The position numbers were made by a program, and so were the translations under genes. 33,192 bases of DNA from Deltaproteobacteria bacterium (GTDB taxonomy: Bacteria > Myxococcota_A > Polyangia > DRWM01 > JAAZOP01): contig JACRCZ010000025.1 of assembly GCA_016218765.1 (NCBI GenBank), positions 1 through 33,192 on the forward strand. Direction: 5' to 3'. Each line of letters begins with the position of its first letter. Position 1 is the stretch's first letter. The notes beneath the pieces were generated by a model, which was given only the letters and a program-made list of their open reading frames with translations, did no database searches and was not told where the DNA came from. Shown here one piece after another: positions 15,370-22,679 of this stretch.

Positions 15370-16548
15370 TCACTCCGCCACCAGACCCTCGCCCTCCCGC
15401 AACGCGCAAATCCCCCCCAGCGCCGACGGGCCGATGAATCCGGCCGCCACCGTGCGCAGATCGTCCGCCGGCGCCCCGTCCCCGCCCGTCACGATCAGCT
15501 CGCAGCGATCGGCCAGCCACAGCTCCAGGCGCGGCGAGCCCCCCGGGTCGATGAGCACCGCGTCCACCGCGCCGACCCGCAACGACGTCCGCTCGCCCCC
15601 TCCCGGAGCCGCCGCGGCCAGCATCGCCGCGCCGGTGCCCGGCTGCAGGGTGCATTCGAGGTACCGGTCCCGCACCGCGATGCCGACCGTCAGGCCCTGC
15701 GGGCCCCGGCAGCTGCCCTCCACGACGGGCGCTCCCGCGCCCGCCGCCGGCTCCCGAGCCGCGCCCGCGGCACAGCTCCAGCCGCGAGTCGCGCTCGCCG
15801 GAAAAACGGCCGCCAGCGCCGCGACGGACAGCCCACGCAGGCCGCGATCGAGGCGCCCTCCGCCGCTCGCGGCCGCCCGGCGGAACAGCGGCGGGCACAC
15901 CGTCTCCGCGGCCGGCACACGCTCCGGGACCGGCGGGTCGCGCGGCCGCGGCAACGGCAGGTCGAAGGTCTCGGCAAGCCCCCGCGCGGCCTGCATCGCC
16001 ACGCACGCCCCCGCGTACCCGCCGTTGCACGCGCGCTGGAACCGCAACAACGATTGGTAGACGTCCGGCCGCACCCCGTCCCCGCGCAGGTACCGCTCGG
16101 CAAGCCCGGCGCACGCGACCAGCGATCCCAGCTCGCACGCCCGGTCCAGCAGGCGAACCCCACGCCGGCCGTCCCCGGATCCCTCGTCCCCGGCCAGAAG
16201 GCTCTCGGCCTGCAGACGGCACCCCTCGGGATGCCGCCGCTCGCAGGCCCGCCCCCACAGCGTCCGCGCCCGCGCCTCGTCCGCACCCCCGCCGGCGACG
16301 CCCGCAGCCCACAAGTCCGCCCCACGCAGGCACGCCGCGACGTCGCCCTTCCGGCACGAGGCTTCGAGCACCGCCGGATCCTCGAGCGCCGCCGGCGCCC
16401 GGGTCGCCCCGTCGTCCGCGGCATCCGCCTCCTCCCCCCCCGAGGCGGCCTCCGCGTCGGCCGGCGCGGTCGCGTCGTCGGCCGGCGCCGCCTCCGGCGC
16501 GGACCAGACATCCGCCGCGCCGGGAGGCGGCTCGGCCGGAACCGGCAC
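15370..16548 (-). CDS. Sel1/Hcp-type Cys-repeat lipoprotein (true start unclear)
   Basis: From the first usable start, a GTG at 16548, the protein has 392 residues. A short Ala/Glu/Asp linker leads into Cys-paired helical repeats (about 60-175): 'SCRKGDVAACLRGADLWAAG', 'ACERRHPEGCRLQAESLL', 'ACELGSLVACAGLAERYL' and 'ACNGGYAGACVAM'. These match the Sel1-like repeats of Helicobacter Hcp proteins. The C-terminal 200 residues hold further Cys and no known domain. In the same frame upstream of 16548 the codons spell a clean lipoprotein signal ('ACLLAAALALVVVAAS' then C), but no ATG, GTG or TTG precedes it. The real start is therefore CTG or another rare codon, or there is a sequence or frameshift error near 16630-16700. 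It is the last gene of the unit that begins at 20375. Confidence 0.85.
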   Translation of the reverse strand: MPVPAEPPPGAADVWSAPEAAPADDATAPADAEAASGGEEADAADDGATRAPAALEDPAVLEASCRKGDVAACLRGADLWAAGVAGGGADEARARTLWGRACERRHPEGCRLQAESLLAGDEGSGDGRRGVRLLDRACELGSLVACAGLAERYLRGDGVRPDVYQSLLRFQRACNGGYAGACVAMQAARGLAETFDLPLPRPRDPPVPERVPAAETVCPPLFRRAAASGGGRLDRGLRGLSVAALAAVFPASATRGWSCAAGAAREPAAGAGAPVVEGSCRGPQGLTVGIAVRDRYLECTLQPGTGAAMLAAAAPGGGERTSLRVGAVDAVLIDPGGSPRLELWLADRCELIVTGGDGAPADDLRTVAAGFIGPSALGGICALREGEGLVAE

Positions 16549-16699
16549 CGGAGCGTCGTCGGCACGCGAGCCGCCGCGGCGCGCGCACGAGGCCGCGACG
16601 ACGACCAGCGCCAGGGCCGCGGCGAGAAGGCATGCGGGGCGGATCGCGCTCCGCCCGACGCCGACCGACCGTGCCGGGGAGCAGGGCGCCGCGGCGACC

Positions 16700-18115
16700 T
16701 CAAGACCCGGACGGATCGTCCGCGAACAGGGCCGAGACGCGCCAGACGGCGCGGTAGAAGTCGCGCGAGCGGCGGAAGCGGTACTGCTCCTCGGAGAAGA
16801 CCAGCGGCACCTCGGCGGCCGCGATGCCCGCGTTGTCCACGGGACGGATCTCGCCGTCGGCGTAGACGATCGGCCGGAACGTCTTGAAGCCGAACGTCCG
16901 CAGCCCCGGCAGGTAGGGGAAGTTCTGCGGCGAGAAATGCTTGAAGGTCACCGTGCCGTCGATGTGCCCGTCCACCGCGACCAGCGACACGCCCCCGGCC
17001 TCGTCCTCGATCCAGTCGGTGATCACCAGCAGGTGCCCGTACGGCCAGACGTAGACCGTCCCCGGACGCAACGCCGTCCGCGTCATCTCGATCGGATAGA
17101 AGTCCGACCCGTCGTCCTCCGGCAGCGTCCGCGGCGTCGCGGAGTGCACGCCGACCGTGACCCACGTCTCCAGGAAACGATTGAACCGCTCGACCGGGTC
17201 GCTCCGCCCCCGATAACGCTCCGTCAGGTTCGACCGCTCCTCGTAGCACTCGGCCCCCTGCAGCGCGTTGCGGCGGTTGCAGCGCTGGAAGCGGAACGGC
17301 AGCTCCAGCTTCCACGCAAAGTAGGCCCGCAGAACGTACGGCAGGTCGCCGCAGTCGGCCCGCGCCCGCACGGCAGTCGGGCGCGGCGCGTCGGCCGTCC
17401 CCGCGTCGTCCTCCGCCCACCCCAGCGCGCCGTACAGCACGTTGCGGTCGGGATCCCGGAACACCGCGTGCAGCCGGTGCCACCCCCCGCGGAAATTCCC
17501 CGGCGTGCGGAACAGCCGGGACACCCACACCGAGTACAGGTCCTCGAGCACGCCGCTCCACGCGCGCCGGATCGGCCACACCGCGTCGCCGTCCGCCTCG
17601 CGCTCGCGCCTCGCACCCGCCGGCAGGACACGCAACGTCGAACACCCGAGGATCGTCCCGCCCACCGGATCCCGCAGCGTCACGTCGTACTCGCCGGCCC
17701 CCAACACACCCGCGCGAAACTCGCTGCCGTACGGGCCCGGGCCCCAACGGTCGGCGGGCTCCAGCATCACGGATTCCCGCGCACCGGAGACCTCCGCCAC
17801 GTACGGCGCCAACGCCTCGCGCGACACCGCCACCAGACGTACCGCCTCCCCCTCCCGCGGCTCCATCGGGAACGAGAACGTGCTCGCCCGCGCCGGAACG
17901 CCCGCGCACGTCTGCGGCGGCTCCTCCGCCAACGCGGCGGGAACCGCCGCCGCCCTTGCCGGCGCCGCCGACGCGATCACCACTCCCGCCGCCGGACGGC
18001 CCCGCACCGGCGCGGCCGGACGGCCCGGAGCATCGCGACGGACCAGCGTCGGTGCGACGCATAGGACCAGGATGAGCGAGGCGAGCCCCGCTCCGGCGCG
18101 GAGGGACAGTTTCAC
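16700..18115 (-). CDS. Exported Cys/His/Asp protein, short paralog of the pair
   Basis: The protein has 471 residues from GTG 18115; GTG 18151 in the same frame is the alternative. The N-terminus is a signal or anchor ('LASLILVLCVAP'). After an Ala/Pro-rich stretch and a beta-rich domain (about 70-165) comes a catalytic-looking domain (about 180-430) that aligns by eye through its whole length with the protein encoded at 18228: 'WSGVLEDLYSVWVSRLF', 'DPDRNVLYGALGWAEDD', 'DCGDLPYVLRAYFAWKLELP', 'RFNRFLETWVT', 'YGHLLVITDW' and 'VAVDGHID'. C255, H361 and D382 are conserved in both and fit the Cys-His-Asp order of papain/transglutaminase-like folds. I recognise no named family. A cell-wall or protein-modifying hydrolase is inference. 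It lacks the roughly 200-residue C-terminal extension of its partner. Confidence 0.85.
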   Translation of the reverse strand: MKLSLRAGAGLASLILVLCVAPTLVRRDAPGRPAAPVRGRPAAGVVIASAAPARAAAVPAALAEEPPQTCAGVPARASTFSFPMEPREGEAVRLVAVSREALAPYVAEVSGARESVMLEPADRWGPGPYGSEFRAGVLGAGEYDVTLRDPVGGTILGCSTLRVLPAGARREREADGDAVWPIRRAWSGVLEDLYSVWVSRLFRTPGNFRGGWHRLHAVFRDPDRNVLYGALGWAEDDAGTADAPRPTAVRARADCGDLPYVLRAYFAWKLELPFRFQRCNRRNALQGAECYEERSNLTERYRGRSDPVERFNRFLETWVTVGVHSATPRTLPEDDGSDFYPIEMTRTALRPGTVYVWPYGHLLVITDWIEDEAGGVSLVAVDGHIDGTVTFKHFSPQNFPYLPGLRTFGFKTFRPIVYADGEIRPVDNAGIAAAEVPLVFSEEQYRFRRSRDFYRAVWRVSALFADDPSGS

Positions 18116-18121
18116 CCTTCC

Positions 18122-18151
18122 AGGGTAACCAAGGGCCCGGGGCCGCGTCAC
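18122..18151 (-). promoter_or_regulatory. Candidate internal promoter before the short paralog
   Basis: On the minus strand GTGACG (18151-18146), an 18-bp spacer and TACCCT (18127-18122) end 6 nt before the GTG at 18115. If real, the gene could be read from a leaderless transcript. If translation starts at the GTG at 18151, this is only coding sequence. Confidence 0.25.
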
Positions 18152-18227
18152 GCCCTTTTTTCGATCCCGTGACTTCTACGGGCCTGAACGGACGTTCCGC
18201 GGTCGCCGGACGCCGAAGGGCAGCAGC

Positions 18228-20375
18228 TCAGAACGCGGAGGGCCGCCGCCGCTCGGCGTGCCACACGCGGTACATCTCCATCTTCCGTTGCTGCGGGAAC
18301 GGAGCGCGGTGGGCGCAGGGAGTGAACTCCGTCGAGCCCCGCCGCGCGCCCCAGCGCACCTCGACGCAGTCGTTCGGATTGTACGACTGCTCGAGCTCGA
18401 CCACGCGCTCGACGAGCTGCCCGAGCGTCAGCGTCCAGGGCGTGCCGTCGCTCCGGACGTAGGTGATCGAAAGCTCGTCCTTGCTCCTCGTCCACTCGGC
18501 GTCCAGCTCGCTCCGGATCTGGTACGCGGACTTGCCCGCAGGGATCAGGAAGATGTCGGGATTGTCGCGGACGAAGTCCGGGAACTGCGCCAGGGCGTCG
18601 AAGGCGAGCAGCAGGCGCAGGTCGCGCGCGGGGGTCGAGTAGTCCTCCCACGGTCCCGTCGTCTCGAAGATCGCTCCCCCCTCCGGCATCTCGATCGTCG
18701 CCCACGCGTTGAGCTTCTGGTAGTCGATCCCCACCTGGACGGAGCTGACCCGCTCCTCGAGCAGCTCGATGAGCGCCTCCATCTGGGAGCGATAGGCCTT
18801 CACCGGGTCGAGCGGGACCGGGTTGAGCAGCCGGTCGACGGCCCGGTAGAACTCCGCGGCCTCGGTGAAGCCGTACTGGTCGAGCGAGCGGTTGCCGTAG
18901 TCCGGGCTGGCCGCCAGCTCGGCGTTGGTCATGAACCGCACCCGGCCGCGCTCGTAGATCGCCGGCCGGAACGCCTTGAAGCCGCCCGTGGGCAGCCGCG
19001 GCTCGAAGAAGAAGTTGGCGCGCGAGAACCGCTTGTGCGACACCGTCATGTCGGGATGCGCGTCGACCGCCAAGAGCATCCCCATCCGGTCCTCCGTCCC
19101 CGCCACCCAGCGCACCAGCACCAGCACGTGGCCGTTGGGATCCGCGTACGCCACCCCAGGACGAAGCGCCTCGCGCGACAGCGCCACGGGGTACAGATCG
19201 CTCGCCTCGTCGTCCGGCACCGTCCGGACCGTCCCCGAGTGCACCGTGTTGGCCACCGTGAGCCCGACGAAACGATTGAAGCGATCCACGACCGATGCCA
19301 CGTCGTCCCACTCCGGATCGACGTTGCTCACCAGCTCCGGCTCGCAGATCGGTCCGTGGAGCCAGTCGCCGCGCAGGCACTTGCGCACCGCGAACGGCAA
19401 ACCCATCTTCCACGAGAAGTAGGCCCGCAGGAAGAACGGCGTGTCCGCGCAGTCCGGCGCCAGAATCACCTCGGTCGGCGCCTTGACGTCGTCCTCGCGC
19501 AGCCCGAGATACCCGTAAAGGATGTTGCGCTTGGGGTCCCGCAACACCTGGTGCGCCGGACGCCACCCACCCTTCGCGCCGATGTCGACCAGGAACAAAC
19601 GGCCGATCCACGCCGAATACAGATCCTCCATCTCGCGGCTCCAGGCCCGCGTCACCCGCCACGCCCCCGTCGCGATCGGCCGCAGCGGCACCGCCTTGTC
19701 GACCGGCACGACGTCCACCGAACCGCACGCGTGGGGATGCCGCGCGTCCGCCGAGGCCAACACGAACCGGTGCGGCCCGGCCACCGGAGCTTCCACGACC
19801 GCCGTCCAGGCGAACGGAGGCCCTCCCCATCCCACCGTCCCGGACATCTTCGCCCACCCTCCGGTCTGCTCCTGCGCCAGCGCCGCGGGCGCCAGCTCAC
19901 CCTCCGTGATCGCCGTCACGCGCAGCGGCTGCCCCTCCAACGGCTGCAACGGCGAGAAGAAGAACTTCACACCGGCCACCACGGACTCCGGACACACCAC
20001 CTCGACCCCACCCTCCGCGAGCGCCACCTCCTTCGGCGGCAGCTCCTTCGGCTCGACCTCCGCCGGAGCTTTCGCCGCCGCGGACTCCGCCTCCCGAGCC
20101 TCCCTCGCCGCCGCCGCCTCGTCTCCAACCGCACCGGCCGGCGCCGGCGCCGCCGCCGGCTCCGACACCTCCGGCGCTCCCGCCGCCGGTGCCGCAACCA
20201 TCGCCACGTCGGGCGCCGACACCCTCTCCGCCGGATCGTCGTCCGGCCGCTGTCTCCCCGAAATGCTGCAACCCGATACGAACCCGATACACAGGACGAC
20301 ACCGGTCACCGGCGCGGCAAGTACCCCTCTCCCCCGCCACCCCGCGATCCGTTGCCTCCACCTCCATGCCAACAT
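18228..20375 (-). CDS. Lipoprotein of the Cys/His/Asp pair, long paralog
   Basis: The protein has 715 residues. The frame is open up to 20585, but the ATG at 20375 has GAGAGGG upstream and starts a good lipoprotein signal (FVSG-C36), so it is preferred. An Ala/Glu/Pro linker (about 50-115) and a beta-rich domain (about 122-225) precede the shared domain: 'WSREMEDLYSAWIGRLF', 'DPKRNILYGYLGLREDD', 'DCADTPFFLRAYFSWKMGLP', 'RFNRFVGLTVAN', 'NGHVLVLVRW' and 'LAVDAHPD'. C309, H416 and D438 match the triad of the paralog. A C-terminal extension (about 510-715) is helical and charged, with 'LEQSYNPNDCVEVRWGAR' near its end. It is probably a periplasm- or surface-facing enzyme tethered to membrane. No family name is recognised. 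Confidence 0.88.
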   Translation of the reverse strand: MLAWRWRQRIAGWRGRGVLAAPVTGVVLCIGFVSGCSISGRQRPDDDPAERVSAPDVAMVAAPAAGAPEVSEPAAAPAPAGAVGDEAAAAREAREAESAAAKAPAEVEPKELPPKEVALAEGGVEVVCPESVVAGVKFFFSPLQPLEGQPLRVTAITEGELAPAALAQEQTGGWAKMSGTVGWGGPPFAWTAVVEAPVAGPHRFVLASADARHPHACGSVDVVPVDKAVPLRPIATGAWRVTRAWSREMEDLYSAWIGRLFLVDIGAKGGWRPAHQVLRDPKRNILYGYLGLREDDVKAPTEVILAPDCADTPFFLRAYFSWKMGLPFAVRKCLRGDWLHGPICEPELVSNVDPEWDDVASVVDRFNRFVGLTVANTVHSGTVRTVPDDEASDLYPVALSREALRPGVAYADPNGHVLVLVRWVAGTEDRMGMLLAVDAHPDMTVSHKRFSRANFFFEPRLPTGGFKAFRPAIYERGRVRFMTNAELAASPDYGNRSLDQYGFTEAAEFYRAVDRLLNPVPLDPVKAYRSQMEALIELLEERVSSVQVGIDYQKLNAWATIEMPEGGAIFETTGPWEDYSTPARDLRLLLAFDALAQFPDFVRDNPDIFLIPAGKSAYQIRSELDAEWTRSKDELSITYVRSDGTPWTLTLGQLVERVVELEQSYNPNDCVEVRWGARRGSTEFTPCAHRAPFPQQRKMEMYRVWHAERRRPSAF

Positions 20376-20591
20376 GCCGTGATTCCCTCTCTTCGTCGGA
20401 CGCTCACCCACGGTGCCGTCCCCTGCGCTACGTCGCGACCCGCCTTCCAGGCCGGGCCCTCTCTCGACCCCAGTCAACCCTTGCACCCGTCGTGCCAGGG
20501 ACCACCGCCCGCCGCACAATGCCCGACCGCACAGCTCCCCAGCCTGATCCAGCGACACGACTGCCAAACTTCGTCCGTCGCACATGGTGTC

Positions 20592-20620
20592 ATTTTATCC
20601 CACATCACCGAGCCCGCGAA
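20592..20620 (-). promoter_or_regulatory. Candidate promoter of the 20375-15370 unit
   Basis: TAAAAT (20597-20592, 5 of 6 to the -10 consensus) lies 17 bp after TTCGCG (20620-20615, weak -35) on the minus strand, in one of the most A/T-rich spots of the window. It would give a leader of roughly 210 nt before the ATG at 20375. Confidence 0.4.
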
Positions 20621-20733
20621 GAAACGAGAAGCCGGAAACACACCCCGCCGACCCGGGGATCGGTCCCCGATGTCCACCCGTGGCCTGCACGGTGGCGCCT
20701 CAACGCTCGTTTCGGCCAGCCGGACGGCTGCAT

Positions 20734-20815
20734 CGCGCAGAGGCGCGGCGGCGCAGACATGGAACCGACTCCAATTCGGCTTCCCTGCGTCTCTGCCAGT
20801 CTGCGTCTCTGCGCG
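20734..20815. repeat. Intergenic inverted repeat with tandem CTGCGTCTCTGC
   Basis: CGCGCAGAGGCGC (20734-20746) pairs with GCGTCTCTGCGCG (20803-20815) at 12 of 13 positions. CTGCGTCTCTGC occurs twice, at 20785-20796 and 20801-20812. From memory, strings of this type, which translate as 'SASLRLCA', are a widespread intergenic repeat in environmental bacteria. Confidence 0.65.
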
Positions 20816-20866
20816 AGATCCGTTCGGGTGCAGCCGGTGGCCGGATCGTGGTTCATGGCCTGCTGG

Positions 20867-22666
20867 TCAGCTCGCGTTCGTCCTCCGCATCGCGGTCAGC
20901 CGCGCGAGGACCAGTTCCAGCTCGGCCGGCAGCGGAGCCTCCACCCGGAGGGGCAGGCCGTCGGGACCCGGGAACGCGATGACCGCCAGGTGGAGGAAGG
21001 TCCGGGACAGCGCGCAGGTCTCGGCCAGGAAACGGTTGGCGCGCGGATCGCCGTACCGTTCGTCACCCAGGATCGGGTGCCCGATCCTCCGCAGGTGACG
21101 CCGGATCTGGTGCCGGCGGCCCGTGACCGGGAAGACACGGACCAGGCCGTATCCGCCCACGATCCGCTCGAGCCGATAGCGGGTCTCCTCGCCGCTCCCA
21201 CCCGGCGCCCCGGCCTCGCTCCGCACGCGCCCGGACTTGTGGGGCACGCCCTTGACCAGCGCCAGGTACTCCTTGTCGACCGAACCGGATTCGAAGGCGC
21301 GCCCCAGCGCTCGCAACGCGTCGCCGCGCGCGAACAGCGCGGGCCCGGAGGTGCCGACGTCCAGGCGATGGGCGGGCTGGAGCTCCTCGTCGCCTTCGGC
21401 CTGCCGCACCGCCAGCAAGAGCGACGCTTCGCCCTCGGCCTGCGGGTGCATGGGGAGGATCGCCGGCTTCGCGGCGGCCACGACGGCGCCGTACCGGCCG
21501 AGCACCGCGGGGCGCCACGGCCGCCGGGCACGCTCGACCAGCGCCACCGCTTCCACCTCGTCCGTGAGCGCGAACATGTCCACGGGCACCACGGCCGCCG
21601 GGACGAGCCCCAGGGGGAGGAGCGCGTCGAGGTCGCGGGCGAGGGTGTCGGGATCGCACGACACGTACGCCAGTCGGGCAGGCCCCGCCGTCGCCAGCGA
21701 GCGCAGCGCGCCGGCGGGGACGCCGCGGCGCGGCGGATCGAGCACGGCGCGGTCGAGCGACCCGGGGCCGAGCCCGGCGAGGAACCGCTCGACCGGCGCG
21801 CGCACCACCCGCACCTCCCGCCGCGAGAGCCGCGCCCCCGCCGCCGCGTCCTCGACCGCCGTTCCAACGGACTCGACGGCCGTCACCTCGCCGGCGAGAT
21901 CCGCCAGCGCGATCGCGAAGGCTCCCGCCCCGGCGTACAGGTCGCACAGCGAGCGGGCGCGCCCCTTGGCCGGCGCCAGCCAGCCGCGCACGACATCGTG
22001 CAGCCGCGACGCCGCGGCGGGATCGGCCTGGAAGAACGCGCCGGGAGAAAGCCGGTACCGCGCGTCCCCGATCGCCTCGACCAGGTGCGGCTCGCCCAGG
22101 ACGGGAACCGTCGCCCCGCCGACCGCGCGCGGCACCGGACCCTCGGCCGTCGCTCGCATGCCCACCCCGCGGACCTCGGGCCGCGCCGCGACCAGCGCCC
22201 CCGCGACGCCCTCGACCCTCCGCGGATCCGACGGCCCGTCGACCACCAGCGTCACGTGCGCGCGCGATTCGAGCGTCGACCACCGGAGGTCCACGTGCCG
22301 CACCGCCGTCGCCGTCCGTCCCAGCAGCCCGCGCAGCTCGTCGAGCACGGGCCGCAGACCCTCGTGCACGACCAGGCACCCGGGCAGATCGAGGACCTCG
22401 TGCGTCCCGGGGCGGAACAGCCCGAGCGCCGCGCGCCCGCCCGACCCGCGCGCCACCGCGAACTTCACGCGCGTGCGATAGCCCGTCGGCGACGGCGCCG
22501 GGATGCACTCCCGGACCGCGACGTCGCGCAGGGAAGGGAAGCGAGCGAGCGCCTCGGCCGTGCGCTCGCGCTTCCAGGAGAGCTGCCGCTCCGGCGCCAG
22601 CTCCAGCAGCGCGCAACCGCCGCACGGCGGCCGGTGGGGACAACGGAGGATCGAGTCGGCGGACAT
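20867..22666 (-). CDS. RlmD-like 23S rRNA uracil-5-methyltransferase fused to RluA-type pseudouridine synthase
   Basis: The protein has 599 residues and two enzymes in one chain. Residues 1-385 are a TrmA/RlmCD-family methyltransferase. Iron-sulfur ligands are C9, C15, C18 and C97; the SAM motif is 'DLYAGAGAFAIALA' (about 242); 'GAFFQADP' and 'DPPRRG' (310-315) follow; the catalytic Cys is C337 ('VSCDPDTL'). The N-terminal TRAM domain of RlmD is absent. Residues about 395-590 are an RluA-type synthase with 'HRLDVGTSG' (catalytic D436) and 'GRRHQIRRHL...GDERYG'. Both halves keep their active-site residues. The family methylates U to m5U and isomerises U to pseudouridine in rRNA or tRNA; the target bases here are unknown. 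The amidohydrolase gene ends 13 bp upstream, so they are likely co-transcribed. Confidence 0.93.
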   Translation of the reverse strand: MSADSILRCPHRPPCGGCALLELAPERQLSWKRERTAEALARFPSLRDVAVRECIPAPSPTGYRTRVKFAVARGSGGRAALGLFRPGTHEVLDLPGCLVVHEGLRPVLDELRGLLGRTATAVRHVDLRWSTLESRAHVTLVVDGPSDPRRVEGVAGALVAARPEVRGVGMRATAEGPVPRAVGGATVPVLGEPHLVEAIGDARYRLSPGAFFQADPAAASRLHDVVRGWLAPAKGRARSLCDLYAGAGAFAIALADLAGEVTAVESVGTAVEDAAAGARLSRREVRVVRAPVERFLAGLGPGSLDRAVLDPPRRGVPAGALRSLATAGPARLAYVSCDPDTLARDLDALLPLGLVPAAVVPVDMFALTDEVEAVALVERARRPWRPAVLGRYGAVVAAAKPAILPMHPQAEGEASLLLAVRQAEGDEELQPAHRLDVGTSGPALFARGDALRALGRAFESGSVDKEYLALVKGVPHKSGRVRSEAGAPGGSGEETRYRLERIVGGYGLVRVFPVTGRRHQIRRHLRRIGHPILGDERYGDPRANRFLAETCALSRTFLHLAVIAFPGPDGLPLRVEAPLPAELELVLARLTAMRRTNAS

Positions 22667-22679
22667 GGAGTGGATGTTC

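Larger units (their letters stand above)
20376..20866. other. 491-bp gene-free region
   Basis: This is the only gap over 300 bp. It holds the candidate promoter at 20592, the presumed long leader of the 20375 gene, and the inverted/tandem repeat at 20734-20815. The ORFs crossing it have no ribosome sites, domains or plausible composition. No tRNA or clear riboswitch fold was seen. Confidence 0.6.

Noticed and set aside
15329..16633. ATG-started frame of 434 codons over the Sel1 gene
   Set aside because: It is Gly/Arg-rich, out of frame with the clear Sel1 repeats, and has no domain, so it is a shadow.
18151..18163. T-run (CCCTTTTTTC) on the plus strand, terminator-like
   Set aside because: No plus-strand gene ends here, and a stem of useful length before the T-run was not found.
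18258..21098. Plus-strand frame of 946 codons
   Set aside because: It is antisense to the long paralog and crosses the intergenic repeat; its His/Arg/Pro-rich composition is typical of the reverse strand of GC-rich genes.
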